64,000 bases of DNA from Cryptomeria japonica (Eukaryota > Streptophyta > Pinopsida > Cupressales > Cupressaceae). The stretch lies in assembly GCF_030272615.1 (NCBI RefSeq), contig NC_081406.1, positions 211,148,997 through 211,212,996 of the forward strand, given 5' to 3'. The notes beneath the pieces were generated by a model that was not told the DNA's origin, ran no database searches, and worked only from the letters and a program-made list of their open reading frames with translations. Below are positions 36,712 through 46,615 of this stretch, one piece after another (position 1 is the stretch's first letter; each line of letters starts with the position of its first letter). The translations under genes and the position numbers were made by a program.

Positions 36712-38941
36712 ATGGATGTCTTTGACATAGATGAACTATTAGGTGAAAATCCCCCACCACAACCCCCTCCTCCTCCTCCTCCACCTCCACCACCACCACC
36801 ACCACAACTACAACCCCCTAGATTGGATGAAATTCGTTTAAGAGAATGAATTAATGAAAACCTACAAGTGATTGAACAAAACATTGCTGCTATCCAAAAT
36901 GAGCAAATCACACCACCCCATCTTGTAGAGTTTGCAAAATCAATGCAAACTATTGTCGAGTCAGTTAGATCTGTTGATTCTCAATTAGATCAATTTCATA
37001 GACGACGACAAGAGTTGCGTGATTTTTATGCCAATGGTTTAACTTATAGGCAAATCACTGATTTGAAAATAACCAAAGCTCATTTATGTCCATATTTTAC
37101 CAACCCAAAAACAAGAGAACCAATGCAACCTAACCAGAAAAGAATTTCAATTAGGTGGTGTGTGCATCCAGAAATGGCTAGATACTTTTGGGATAGATGG
37201 TGGATGGTTTTTGATTATCCACCACATCGTAATTATGAGGTCCCTTTTTATTTTTTGAAGAAATTATACTGTGAGTTTGTAATGAACCAAAAACCAAATT
37301 ATTTTAACATTAAGTCATTCCAGGGTGTTGGTCGTGGAATGCCACAGCATAGATTAGGGGCACGGAGTAATAATCCCCTACTGGATCCACCCATAGTTCC
37401 ACTTGTTGCTCCATCGATTTCTATAGATGTCCAAAATACATCATTCATTTCGACATTAGATGCTTTGACTTCCCTCACAGGTAACCTGAGTGAGCAAGTT
37501 GCTCACATGGCATCTGCTCCTCGATGGATGCCACATATGTGTTCGAGTTGTCATGAGACATGTGTAGGTCCTACTACTGCTGTAGGATCTACTTCAGTTC
37601 CAGCTAAGCATGATGTAGCAGATGATAGTATGATGACATCTTATATGGATTTTCTTTGCTTGGATGTTCATCTTGACAAGGTATAGATATATTTACATGT
37701 ACATGTCAATCTTTTTATACTTCATTAAATATAGTTATAAACTAAGTGCATCTCTTTTTTTATACAATCTAATACTTCATTAAATAAATTTTGTTTATGT
37801 AGATAAGGACTACACCTAATATTAGAGTCAATATTGCATCTACTGGAACACAACTCGGTACACCTTATGGGGTATAGTATAAATTTCTATCTAGACATTG
37901 TACTATCTTTTTAAGTTAATATGTTATCATCGTATACTATATAAATTTTCATGTTGATACATTGAATGCTTCTTTCTCCAGGATTCAGGTCATGAGAGAC
38001 CCTCTACATCACATCGAGAAGAGGGTCTGACTATTGTGACACCATCTATGGTATGTATCTTATAATTCTTAAATTAAATATGAACTCTTACAATATTGTA
38101 ACTTAACTTGAAATTATTTAGTACACATATATATGCTCACTAAATATGATTTCATTAAATGCATGTATGCAGGTGGACACTACCATTAGGATAGGTTATC
38201 CTCATAATTTTGATTAGAGCCAATTTGAACGCACATCGACATCCTTTGAGGTATTAATATGTAATACTTATTTTGATCTTATTTTGACTCTTAATTTAAG
38301 ATTTAATTGGACAATTTGAATTTGACCTTGTACAGGAGTTAGCTAGCACTACATTTGGTGTTGATACTGCACAAGATACTGCTAGAGGAGATACTACTAG
38401 AGGATTTGATGAGCATATGGTAAGTTTGTAACTTAATTTATGAATTCTACTATATTTGATAAATGATTATTTTAATAGTTAATTTCAAGTAATATTTTAA
38501 TATTATTTTTTTATTGTACAGCATGAGACAGGTGGATCTGGACCACGTCCCGGGGACAAGAGAGATACTGCTAGAGGATCTGATGAGCATATGGTAAGTT
38601 TGTAACTTAATTTACGAATTCTACTATATTTGATAAATTATTCTTTTAATAGTTAATTTCAAGTAATATTTTAATATTATTTTTTTATTGTACAACATGA
38701 GACAGGTGGATCTGGACCATGTCCCGGGGACAAGAGAGATACTGCTAGAGGATCTGATGAGCATATGGTAAGTTTGTAACTTAATTTATGAATTCTACTA
38801 TATTTGATAAATGATTCTTTTAATAGTTAATTTCAAGTAATATTTTAATATTATTTTTTTATTGTACAACATGAGACAGGTGGATCTGGACCACGTCCCG
38901 GGGACAAGAGACCACGAGATGTTATTGATGATAGCACTTAG
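36712..38941 (+). pseudogene. Proline-rich multi-exon transposon gene
   Basis: The first exon (36712-37680, 323 codons) starts MDVFDIDELLGENPPP, has a tract of about 17 prolines, a TGA at 36847 in frame, then a coiled-coil-like segment and a Trp/Tyr-rich domain (KRISIRWCVHPEMARYFWDR, FKLYCEF-like helix). Seven small exons follow with consensus splice sites and phase 0 throughout: 37803-37871, 37982-38050, 38173-38250 (TAG at 38215), 38336-38419, 38522-38593, 38702-38767 and 38876-38941. The tail is rich in Gly/Arg/Asp/Thr with repeats of GSGPRPGDKR. I do not recognise the family. Being convergent with a transposase suggests a second transposition protein, perhaps DNA-binding, which is inference. 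The exon chain is my reading of splice sites, not transcript-based. Confidence 0.6.
38420..38905 (+). repeat. 174-bp exon-intron tandem duplication
   Basis: Donor sites GTAAGTTTGT recur at 38420, 38594 and 38768, exactly 174 bp apart. Each unit is one intron plus one exon of 66-72 nt. Copies 2 and 3 have lost the acceptor AG present in copy 1 (GTACAG to GTACAA), but CATGAG six bases later would serve and keep the frame, shortening the exon by two codons. Confidence 0.85.
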
Positions 38942-39780
38942 ATTTTACTGTTTATTTGGCTTTGATATGTACTTTTTTATGGACTTTACACATTTGTTTA
39001 CACGTGCACATACTTTATATATATGGATAGTTGCATAATAGGATTAGATCATATATATTTTGTGCATACTTTATATATTTTGTGCACATTAGATATTATG
39101 TGGAGTGAACATCATGTTACCATCTAGACATATATATGGATTAGATATTATATGGATTATGTGGACTTGAAATTTTACTATTTATTTGGCTCTGATATGT
39201 ACTATTTTATGGGCTTTACATATTTGTTTACACGTGCACACACATACTTTATATATATGGATAGTTTCATAATAGGATTAGATCATATATATTATGTGCA
39301 TACTTTATGTGTATTGTGCCCATTAGATATTATGTGGACTTGAAATTATGTGCACATTAGATCATATATATTGACTTGAAATTATGTGGACTTGAAATTT
39401 TATTTATGGAAGTTGTGCTTAAACAACTTTATAGGCATTATGTGGACTTGTAATTTTATTTTTGGAATTTCATTTAAATAGTTCTTGTGATTAGATAAAC
39501 TAAAGGTGCATACGTCATGAACTAAGTATCGAAACATATCTTATAATTATAACATATTCTAAATTAAAAAGTATCATTTAACAAATATAATGAATAGAAC
39601 TTGATTAAAACATAATTATCTCATTCATAAATTTGACCAATAGTCTCTCATTTATGTATATTGTACACAAAATGTAATCAAGAAGACATATCTAAAATAA
39701 AATAAACAGTCTATTTAAATAACTTTGTTTTCATTGATGCCTTCTACTTGTGGTAGACCTAAAACAAAATTTTACTAGAT
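38942..39780. other. Convergent intergenic region of the transposon
   Basis: Between the two convergent stop codons; AT-rich, with a diverged duplication of about 200 bp (TTTATTTGGCT.TGATATGTACT at about 38951 and 39180). Probably 3'UTRs. Confidence 0.5.
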
Positions 39781-42700
39781 TCATTTCATTATACCATCTA
39801 CATCCCCTCTCTTTTGCAAAGCATCTATAATTGTCTCGTGCTCTTCCATAGAGAGAGTCCATAATTGTTTATTAGCAGGCCTGCCATGATATCTATCCAA
39901 TTTTATATTAGTTGCCACTACCAAATGCGAGTAATTTATAATCTTCTTCTCTAATTCATAATCTTCAAATGCGGGCAATCCATTCTTTCTTGTTAGATAT
40001 TTTCGTAGCCAAGTGCCAACAACAACCATAGATCCTATTGGATAGTCATAACCATCATCATCTACTCGAGGAGTAGTTAGCTTATGTTTTGGCTCTACAG
40101 ATCGAGCCAACCAATACTCTGTCCCCTCTTCATTCTCCTCTAGTGCAACAATAGCATAGACATGTCCTATGCACAAAACAATTTTATTTTAATATTTAAT
40201 GAGAAATAAAAATAAAAATATACACTATAAGATTTCATAAATTTATGTACTATTTAATAAATCAAAACAAATTTCAAAAATAATTTTACCTTGTTGTATA
40301 AGATCTAAAATGCGATCATAGTCATTTGATGCAAACATTTGATCCATATCTTCATCAGTTCTTTCATGCGGATCATTTGCATCTATGGGTGTCAATGATC
40401 TTTGTTGCCATTCTTCAACCCATTCTTTATTCTCACAAAATTCCCAATCTCTGAAAACACAAAACTGGCAAAAGCAAGCAAGTTGCCTTGTGAATATAGT
40501 CCATGTGTTTGAATTAGAACTCTTAAACGAATTCCATTTAGTTGATCCAATGATGGTATTACAATCATGCCGAATAGGAATACTATCTTCCTCTATCAAC
40601 CAGAAGAAACGTCGATTTGCAGAGTTTTCAGTTGATCCTTTTGACAACTTTGAATTACACCAATCTACAACTGCACGAGCATCTCTGAATTTCATTGCAT
40701 CCTCGAATTTCAATTGTTCTCTAGCAAGAGCTCTTTTTATACAGGCACCGGCTCCATCGTGTTCCCCCTTACCATGTCCCGCTTCAAAAAAACTCCATAA
40801 ATGTTGGACATTGGTTATCTTGTGAACTTTGCATAGCCAATAAAACATTCTTGCATTTTTTAATTGTCCAGTGCAGTTATTTGACCATATCATATGTTGT
40901 TTCATGTCAATTTCTCTTTCCTTAAGATTATCATAAAATACCTCGAAGCAATGTTGGACAAACTCTGAAGAGTGTAATCGATTATCGCTAACATAGAAAT
41001 GATACTCCCTCAAAAAATTTCTGTTATCTTCTGTACTGTCATGGTCATGTCTATATATAATGTGCACAAATATGGCCACTTGCACTGAGTTGTAGTATTG
41101 TGATTGAGTTTCCTCTTGTGATTTTAGAGCATAATTTTCTGCAAAATCCACAACTGATACTATTGTTCCAACTGGATATGTGTTCTTGCATATGCGAAAC
41201 TGTCCATCAAGCCATCGGGCATGTTGGGAATGTTTCACATGTTTTGGAACAATATGAGTTTTAAACTCACTGATAAATGCATTCACACTATTCTGTTCTG
41301 TAATCAATTCTAAACGTTTCCCCATCTTTCCATCCTTTAGAGGGTATTCTATATTTTTAAATCTCCTAACATCAACCATTTTTTGTCCAAACTCAAATGA
41401 AACATGTTCATGCAAACATTCACCTATCGAAGAATAGTTCCCGCATAAATTGCAAAGGCCATAAATGCATGAACTGGAAAGAAATAATTGTTCATTAGGT
41501 GGTTTACAAAATAAACTTCCAATAAAATCTTTTATAGTTTCAGGTGGAACATAAACACCACAATCCTACACAAGATCATTACCATGCAACATACAACGAA
41601 TATATCGAAAAACATCATAATAGTAACGAAACTGGACATGAGTTTTACAACAACAAGATATTCTTTGTTTATTGATTTTAACATACTAGGGTTTGCATTT
41701 TTCAAATGATCTTTGACTAATTCGTAAATTCATTAACACAGATTCATCACTAAATTTTTTAAAGAATTCAGTTTGAGTCATGTCAAGAAGATGTTTTGGA
41801 TGAGGATCATGAATTTTTTATCCCACCCTTAACTTTAAAACATCTCTAGCATTTGATGAAACTCTAATGTTATCATGCCAAAATTTTGCAATTAATTGTT
41901 TAGTTTCATCATTTAATTTCATGTCCGACCTTTGAAGTCTACCACTAAAACTCCAACAATGGTTTAGTGGATCAATTTCAATTGTGTCTCTTCTTTTGGC
42001 CACTCTTGACAAGGTTCTACGATGTAATTTCAAATAGCCACTTATATCACTTAACATTCTTTTACTAATAATCATTTTGTCAACTATAGCAGTCGTTATA
42101 ACTCTACGTGCTGCATTCTTATCTTTAGATCGACTTGTTTTTCCTATAGAATCAATGGCACTGGAAACAATAGATGCAACTTGCTTATATGATTCATCTT
42201 TTCTTTTTGGTTTTGCATAAATACCTATTTTTTTCATGACTTTACGCATTTTTAACATTTTTATTAATTGTAGCATTAATTGACATTGGAATCCTAACTT
42301 TTTATTATAGAAAAATTGTTTATATAATCTGTTTGCATGTGTTTTGATTTGTCTCCAAGAAACTAACCCATTAAGATTATCTAGTACATTTCTATCAATA
42401 GTAAACAAATTACATTCATTTTCCTTTAGAGAGGGTGGTGTAATATTTTCAATTTTTATTTCGTTTCATATTGGTGTATGAAATTTATATCCAGCTTCAT
42501 TTAAATCAGCAATTTGACTGGCATCATAGTCATCAGGATTTAAAAACATACCAGGATTCACATCCACATCAACATTTGCATCAACAGTCATACCCGTGTG
42601 TGGTTCTACATTTCTTGCATCCATCATGATGTCTTCAATGGTCTCATCTACAACGGGCACTGAACTAGATGCTTTAGAAGTGTTATTCAATTGTTATTGT

Positions 42701-42807
42701 TGTGATCTTCGATCTCTTTGGCGTTTTGCCTCCTTCTCTCTTTGTGCTTGAATTTCATCCACTGTCATTGTCCTCTTTTTTTTCTTTTGACGTTGCTTAG
42801 AACCCAT
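39781..42807 (-). pseudogene. Transposase-like gene, 967 codons, two exons
   Basis: The ATG at 42807 opens a single frame down to the donor at 40290; a second exon, 40166-39781, joins in phase 1 (IQQ/GHVYAIVALEE). Five codons are stops (42696, 42468, 41820, 41688, 41568). The N-terminus is basic (KQRQKKKK). Cysteine clusters lie at residues about 370-465. A RNase H-like core is suggested by VVDFAENY (D554), YVSDNRLHSS (D608), HMIWSNNCTGQLKNARMFYW (about 642) and FFEAGHGKGEHDGAGACIKR (E675, D684). A CFCQFC knot (about 778-783) and a C-terminal beta-rich domain (YWLARSVEPKHK, GSMVVVGTWLRKYL) follow. The W-S-x-N-C-x-x-Q-x-K-N and G-H-G-K-G-x-x-D-G-x-G patterns recall transposase-like proteins known mostly from animals. 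The superfamily is not assigned. Confidence 0.68.
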
Positions 42808-42984
42808 TTTTACAAACTCGTCTTCAAAAAATAATATCTTTTTACTGAGTTCTTCAAAAAATTGTGTAAAAAATATTAAAAAGTACTACCAAATGATGTA
42901 AAAAATCTTTGTCAGTATGGATTTCAATGATAGTGTGGTAAATCGATGCAATCTATCTTTTTTTTTACAGTAACGGTTATTTAG
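42808..42984. other. Upstream region of the transposase-like gene
   Basis: Short AT-rich region between the ATG and the right terminal array. It must contain the promoter if the gene was expressed; no clear TATA box. Confidence 0.4.
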
Positions 42985-43122
42985 AAACGGGGGCCCGTTA
43001 TTTAAATAATGGGTCCCCGTTTTAATAACGGGGGCCTGTTATTTAAATAACGAGCCCCCATTTTTAAAATGGGGGCCCGTTATTAAATCCAACAGGCAAA
43101 AAATGAAACGGGGGCCCATTAT
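42985..43122. repeat. Right terminal GGGCCCC array
   Basis: Six or more words of the form AACGGGGGCCCGTTATT or AAAATGGGGGCCCGTT within 138 bp, alternating with ATTTAAAT-like AT blocks. Reverse-complemented, the outermost word (ATAATGGGCCCCCGTTTC) aligns to the left end word with a few mismatches. Confidence 0.8.
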
Positions 43123-43123
43123 G

Positions 43124-44004
43124 CAAAATTTGAATTCACAACTCGCCACTTGCCTCGGGATTAGGCCCGGGATAGGCCTGGGATGGCCACACCTGAGACA
43201 TGAACCTGCAAATTTAAAGCTCCATGAATGAAAGCACAAATATGATGAAATGAAATAGTTTACGTGCCTCTAATTAGAGAATTTTTATACGAAATTGAAA
43301 CCCATTTCAGATTATACTGTCTAGATTCTAAATATGTAAATTAATTTAAAAATTGATTATTTTAACTATTTTTCATTTAATTTATACTAAATCAGGTCCA
43401 TAAATTTGAAATATTAACTAATTTTCTTAATTTAATAACTTTTTTATTTTAATGAATTTTGAAAAAAAAATTATATGTCATCAATCTACACAAAATTCTT
43501 TTCAATTTAAAAAAAAAAAAATCAAAAAATGCTAAGTTTACGTCAAATTATGTGGGTCGTACACGTCAAATTTTTAAAAAGATAATTACGGCCATTAAAA
43601 AATTAATTAAAAAAAAATATTTGAAAAAAAAATACAAAAAAATATGCTCATCAATCTTCAGTGTGTTACAAACCATTTCCCAAAATGGTTTGAGAAAATA
43701 ATTTTAATTGTGTCAAAAAGTGTGGGTCGTACACATGCATGGTATGGTCCTGAAATAAGCATTTTTAAAACATAGTTTTTAGAACTCCATTCAAAAAGTT
43801 ATTTTTTATTATGTGGGTATTAAAATAAATTACATATTTGAAAAGTACACTCAGAGAGCTATCTTTTATATTACTAACTTTTTCCAAGATTCAATCTCTA
43901 AGTGTTTCAAAATTTAAGCTCAAGTGAGACAAAATCTGAAAAACAGGGAAAACACTTCCACTTTTTGGCCAAAAAGTGGACTCATCTTCTTGCACTGACT
44001 CGAA
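43124..44004 (+). other. Unique interior DNA, possible captured promoter
   Basis: No ORF of value. It lies directly upstream of the captured leader and exon on the plus strand, so it may be that gene's promoter. It contains a duplicated GTGGGTCGTACAC word (about 43552 and 43722), AT-rich runs, and the 24-bp palindrome at 43957-43980. Confidence 0.4.
43957..43980. repeat. Perfect 24-bp palindrome
   Basis: Each half is TCCACTTTTTGG, joined as inverted copies with centre GGCC and no loop. It sits about 120 bp upstream of the captured ATG at 44079. Confidence 0.85.
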
Positions 44005-44150
44005 AACATCCTCATTGTCATCCACACATCCAAGAGATTAGAGTGCAGAATGAGATAGAGCAATAGCAGTCAGCAGCGATGGCATTGGTTCACAGATTCG
44101 ATCGCGTTTGCCGATTTCAGAGGCCAGCAGATGCAGGAGAGCCGGTAAGT
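44005..44150 (+). other. Captured 5'UTR and first exon, copy 1
   Basis: On the plus strand, opposite to the element, a leader of about 75 bp is followed by GCGATGGCA (a good plant start context; ATG at 44079). Twenty-two open codons follow (MALVHRFDRVCRFQR...), ending exactly before GTAAGT at 44145, a consensus 5' splice site in phase 0. The basic N-terminus without acidic residues in its first seven positions could be an organelle-targeting start, but this is speculation. I do not recognise the donor gene. Confidence 0.5.
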
Positions 44151-44165
44151 ACCGCAAAACCTCCT

Positions 44166-44894
44166 TGTTATATGGTGAAAATGGATAATCAACAATGTTG
44201 AAAGACTAAATAGATTCAACCACAAAACCCTAGCCTAACAACAACAAAGATCCACCATAACATATGAAGATTACCTAAGACAATGCAAATCAAATGAAAT
44301 CACAAAGATTATACCATCACATGTCCAATAGGGTTTGGATCTCCATTCCTCCTATCTCCATTGATCTTGCTTGATATATTTTCTCTCAGATTTTATGTGC
44401 ACAAGAGCTCAACAAAGAACAGAATGTGGTTGTAAGTAGGGTCGTATATATGAAGGTGCAAAGCGTAGTGTAGTCAATTGATCAAGTAGTTAGTTAGGGT
44501 TTGATAATGAAGGAAGCATCTCCTTATATAGAAAACACTATATGAAATGGAGGGATAAGATTGAGAGGTGTAAAAGAGGTCGGCTATGATTAGAGGGTAG
44601 GTAGAGAAAATAATAAAATAATGAGAGGAGTAGGTAGTGTATGAATTAAGAGATGAATGACCTGTGTCATGGGTAGAAAAGGCTAATGAATTAATTAAAT
44701 AAATAAAAATTTATTTAATTAATAGAGGAAGTGGGATCAATTAAATAAATAAGATATTTATTTAATTTAAGAAAAGGATAATTTAAATAAATAAATGTAT
44801 TTATTTATATGAGAAATAAGGCTAGAAGAGGCTAAAATAATTAAATAAATAAAGATATTTATTTAATTAGACATGACAATTTTAGGTGTCTACA
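44166..44894 (-). repeat. LTR copy 2 (internal)
   Basis: 729 bp, the same sequence as copies 1 and 3 but with a clean deletion of about 54 bp near 44830, between short direct repeats of the form AGAGGNTAAA. TATA box near 44524. Confidence 0.88.
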
Positions 44895-45171
44895 TTTTGC
44901 CCCTCTTTGAGACAATGCAGCTTGTCGCATTGTTTCAAAGAAGATAAGATGAATTGATACAAAGTTGCCCCAAGATGGGAATGATATGCCCCCTCGAGAG
45001 ATTGGATGAAAATGTCTGAAAAGATCGCAGACAATATCTCGATAAGAAAGAAAGGTTAGAAAGGGTTGACCAGATAGGATAGAGTGACAGAGTCACGGGA
45101 TAAAGAGGACTGACTTGGGAGACGAGGGCTAGGGCTAGGGCTAGGGTAGTCTATAAGATAGACCATGAGGG
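44895..45171 (-). repeat. Internal 3' segment, copy 2
   Basis: Near-identical to 32739-33017. It abuts the second copy of the exon-like segment at about 45172, giving the short interior of the small element between LTRs 2 and 3. Confidence 0.8.
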
Positions 45172-45320
45172 AAAAACATCCTCATTGTCATCCACACATC
45201 CAAGAGATCAGAGTACAGAGTGAGATAGAGCAGCACCAGTCAGCAGCGATGGCATTGGTTCATAGATTCGATCGTGTTTGCCGATTTCAGAGGCTAGCAG
45301 ATGCAGGAGAGTCGGTAAGT
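45172..45320 (+). other. Captured 5'UTR and first exon, copy 2
   Basis: Second copy of 44005-44150: ATG at 45249, 22 codons, GTAAGT at 45315. Differences within the exon are C-to-T changes (CAC/CAT, CGC/CGT, CCA/CTA, CCG/TCG-type) with the frame kept open, as expected from methylation decay. Confidence 0.5.
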
Positions 45321-45335
45321 ACCGCAAAACCTCCT

Positions 45336-46118
45336 TGTTATATGGTGAAAATGGATAATCAACAATGTTGAAAGACTAAATAGATTCAACCACAAAACCC
45401 CAGCCTAACAACAACAAAGGTCCACCATAACATATGAAGATTACCTAAGACAATGCAAATCAAATGAAATCACAAAGATTATACCATCACATGTCCAATA
45501 GGGTTTGGATCTCCATTCCTCCTATCTCCATTGATCTTGCTTGATATATTTGCTCTCAGATTTTATGTGCACAAGAGCTCAACAAAGAACAAAATGTGGT
45601 TGTAAGTAGGGTCGTATATATGAAGGTGCAAAGCGTAGTGTAGTCAATTGATCAAGTAGTTAGTTAGGGTTTGATAATGAAGGAAGCATCTCCTTATATA
45701 GAAAACACTATATGAAATGGAGGGATAAGATTGAGAGGTGTAAAAGAGGTCGGCTATGATTAGAGGGTAGGTAGAGAAAATAATAAAATAATGAGAGGGG
45801 TAGGCAGTGTATGAATTAAGAGATGAATGACATGTGTCATGGGTAGAAAAGGCTAATGAATTAATTAAATAAATAAAGATTTATTTAATTAATAGAGGAA
45901 GTGGGATCAATTAAATAAATAAGATATTTATTTAATTTAAGAAAAGGATAATTTAAATAAATAAATGTATTTATTTATATGAGAAATAAGGCTCGAAGAG
46001 GATAAATGAATTAATTAAATAAATAAAGATTTATTTAATTAATAGATGAATCAGGCTAAAATAAATAATTAAATAAAGATATTTATTTAATTAGACATGA
46101 CAATTTTAGGTGTCTACA
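45336..46118 (-). repeat. LTR copy 3 (5' end of the element)
   Basis: 783 bp, TATA box near 45694 on the minus strand. The sequence after it on the element strand (AGGAGGTTTTGCGG) is not a standard TGG-starting primer site. Confidence 0.88.
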
Positions 46119-46615
46119 ACTAGTATTTATTTTGGTGTTATATTCAAAGAAGTATGGGAATTGTTAAAAGAATGTCATTCTTTTAATATCTTTAATGTTT
46201 TATTGAAAGGAGTATGAGGAAAATTGTTAAGGGATAAGCAAAGACTAGTATTTCTTTTGGTGTTATATTCAAAGAAGTATGAGAATTATTAAAAGAATGT
46301 CATTCTTTTAATATCTTTAATGTTTTATTGAAAGGAGTATGAGGAAAATTGTTAAGAGATAAGCAAAGACTGGTATTTATTTTGGTGTTATATTCAAAGA
46401 AGTATGATTGAAATTGTTACGAGAATACTAGTCTGTTAACACACAAAGACTATCATTTCATTTAGTGTTTCATTCAAAGGGGCATGAGGGGGGTTGCTAA
46501 GAAAATACCTCTCTATTAGCATGCAAATACTATCATTTCCTTTAATGTTTTATTCAAAAGGGTATGAGAAAAATCGCTAAGAGAATGCCACTCTATTGAC
46601 ATGCAAATACTATAT
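46119..46615. repeat. Minisatellite with 125-bp then 80-bp units
   Basis: The word ACTAG/ACTGG/ACTAT recurs at 46119, 46244, 46369, 46449, 46529 and 46609: two steps of 125 bp and then three of 80 bp. The shorter units lack the AAAAGAATGTCATTCTTTT portion. The array was split by insertion of the element at 31957-46118. Confidence 0.85.

Larger units (their letters stand above)
33084..43123. mobile_element. Unclassified DNA transposon with GGGCCCC-rich ends
   Basis: About 10 kb nested in the LTR element. Both ends carry arrays of AAAACGGGCCCCCATTTT-like words (33084-33196 and 42985-43122) in inverted arrangement. Inside are two convergent spliced genes: a proline-rich multi-exon gene (36712-38941, plus) and a 967-codon transposase-like gene (42807-39781, minus). 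Neither matches copia, gypsy, LINE, hAT, MULE, PIF or CACTA signatures that I know. Exact termini and target duplication could not be fixed: flanks read GTGCTCCTC at left and GCAAAATTT at right. Both genes contain premature stops, so this copy is dead. Confidence 0.65.
31957..46118 (-). mobile_element. Non-autonomous LTR element with three LTRs
   Basis: Outer boundaries are TG at 31957 and CA at 46118, flanked by ACTAG at 31952-31956 and 46119-46123. On the minus strand LTRs begin TGTAGACACC, are preceded by a polypurine tract and contain a TATA box, so the element reads right to left. The order is LTR (46118-45336), 441-bp interior, LTR (44894-44166), long interior with a nested DNA transposon, LTR (32738-31957). 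No gag, pol or recognisable tRNA primer site is present. It resembles a TRIM/LARD-type element that duplicated by recombination through a shared LTR. Confidence 0.85.

Noticed and set aside
36573-36911. 112-codon minus-strand ORF with a glycine run
   Set aside because: It is the complement of the proline tract in the plus-strand gene that starts at 36712. The plus frame continues on both sides of the tract and joins spliced exons.
40385-40825. 146-codon plus-strand ORF
   Set aside because: Shadow of the transposase-like gene. The minus frame holds the motif-bearing protein and continues through the splice junction.
39781-42807. Possibility that the 33-43 kb minus-strand gene is a host gene
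   Set aside because: It sits between inverted GGGCCCC terminal arrays, nested within a retroelement, and carries five stops, so transposon origin is more likely. The host alternative is not fully excluded.
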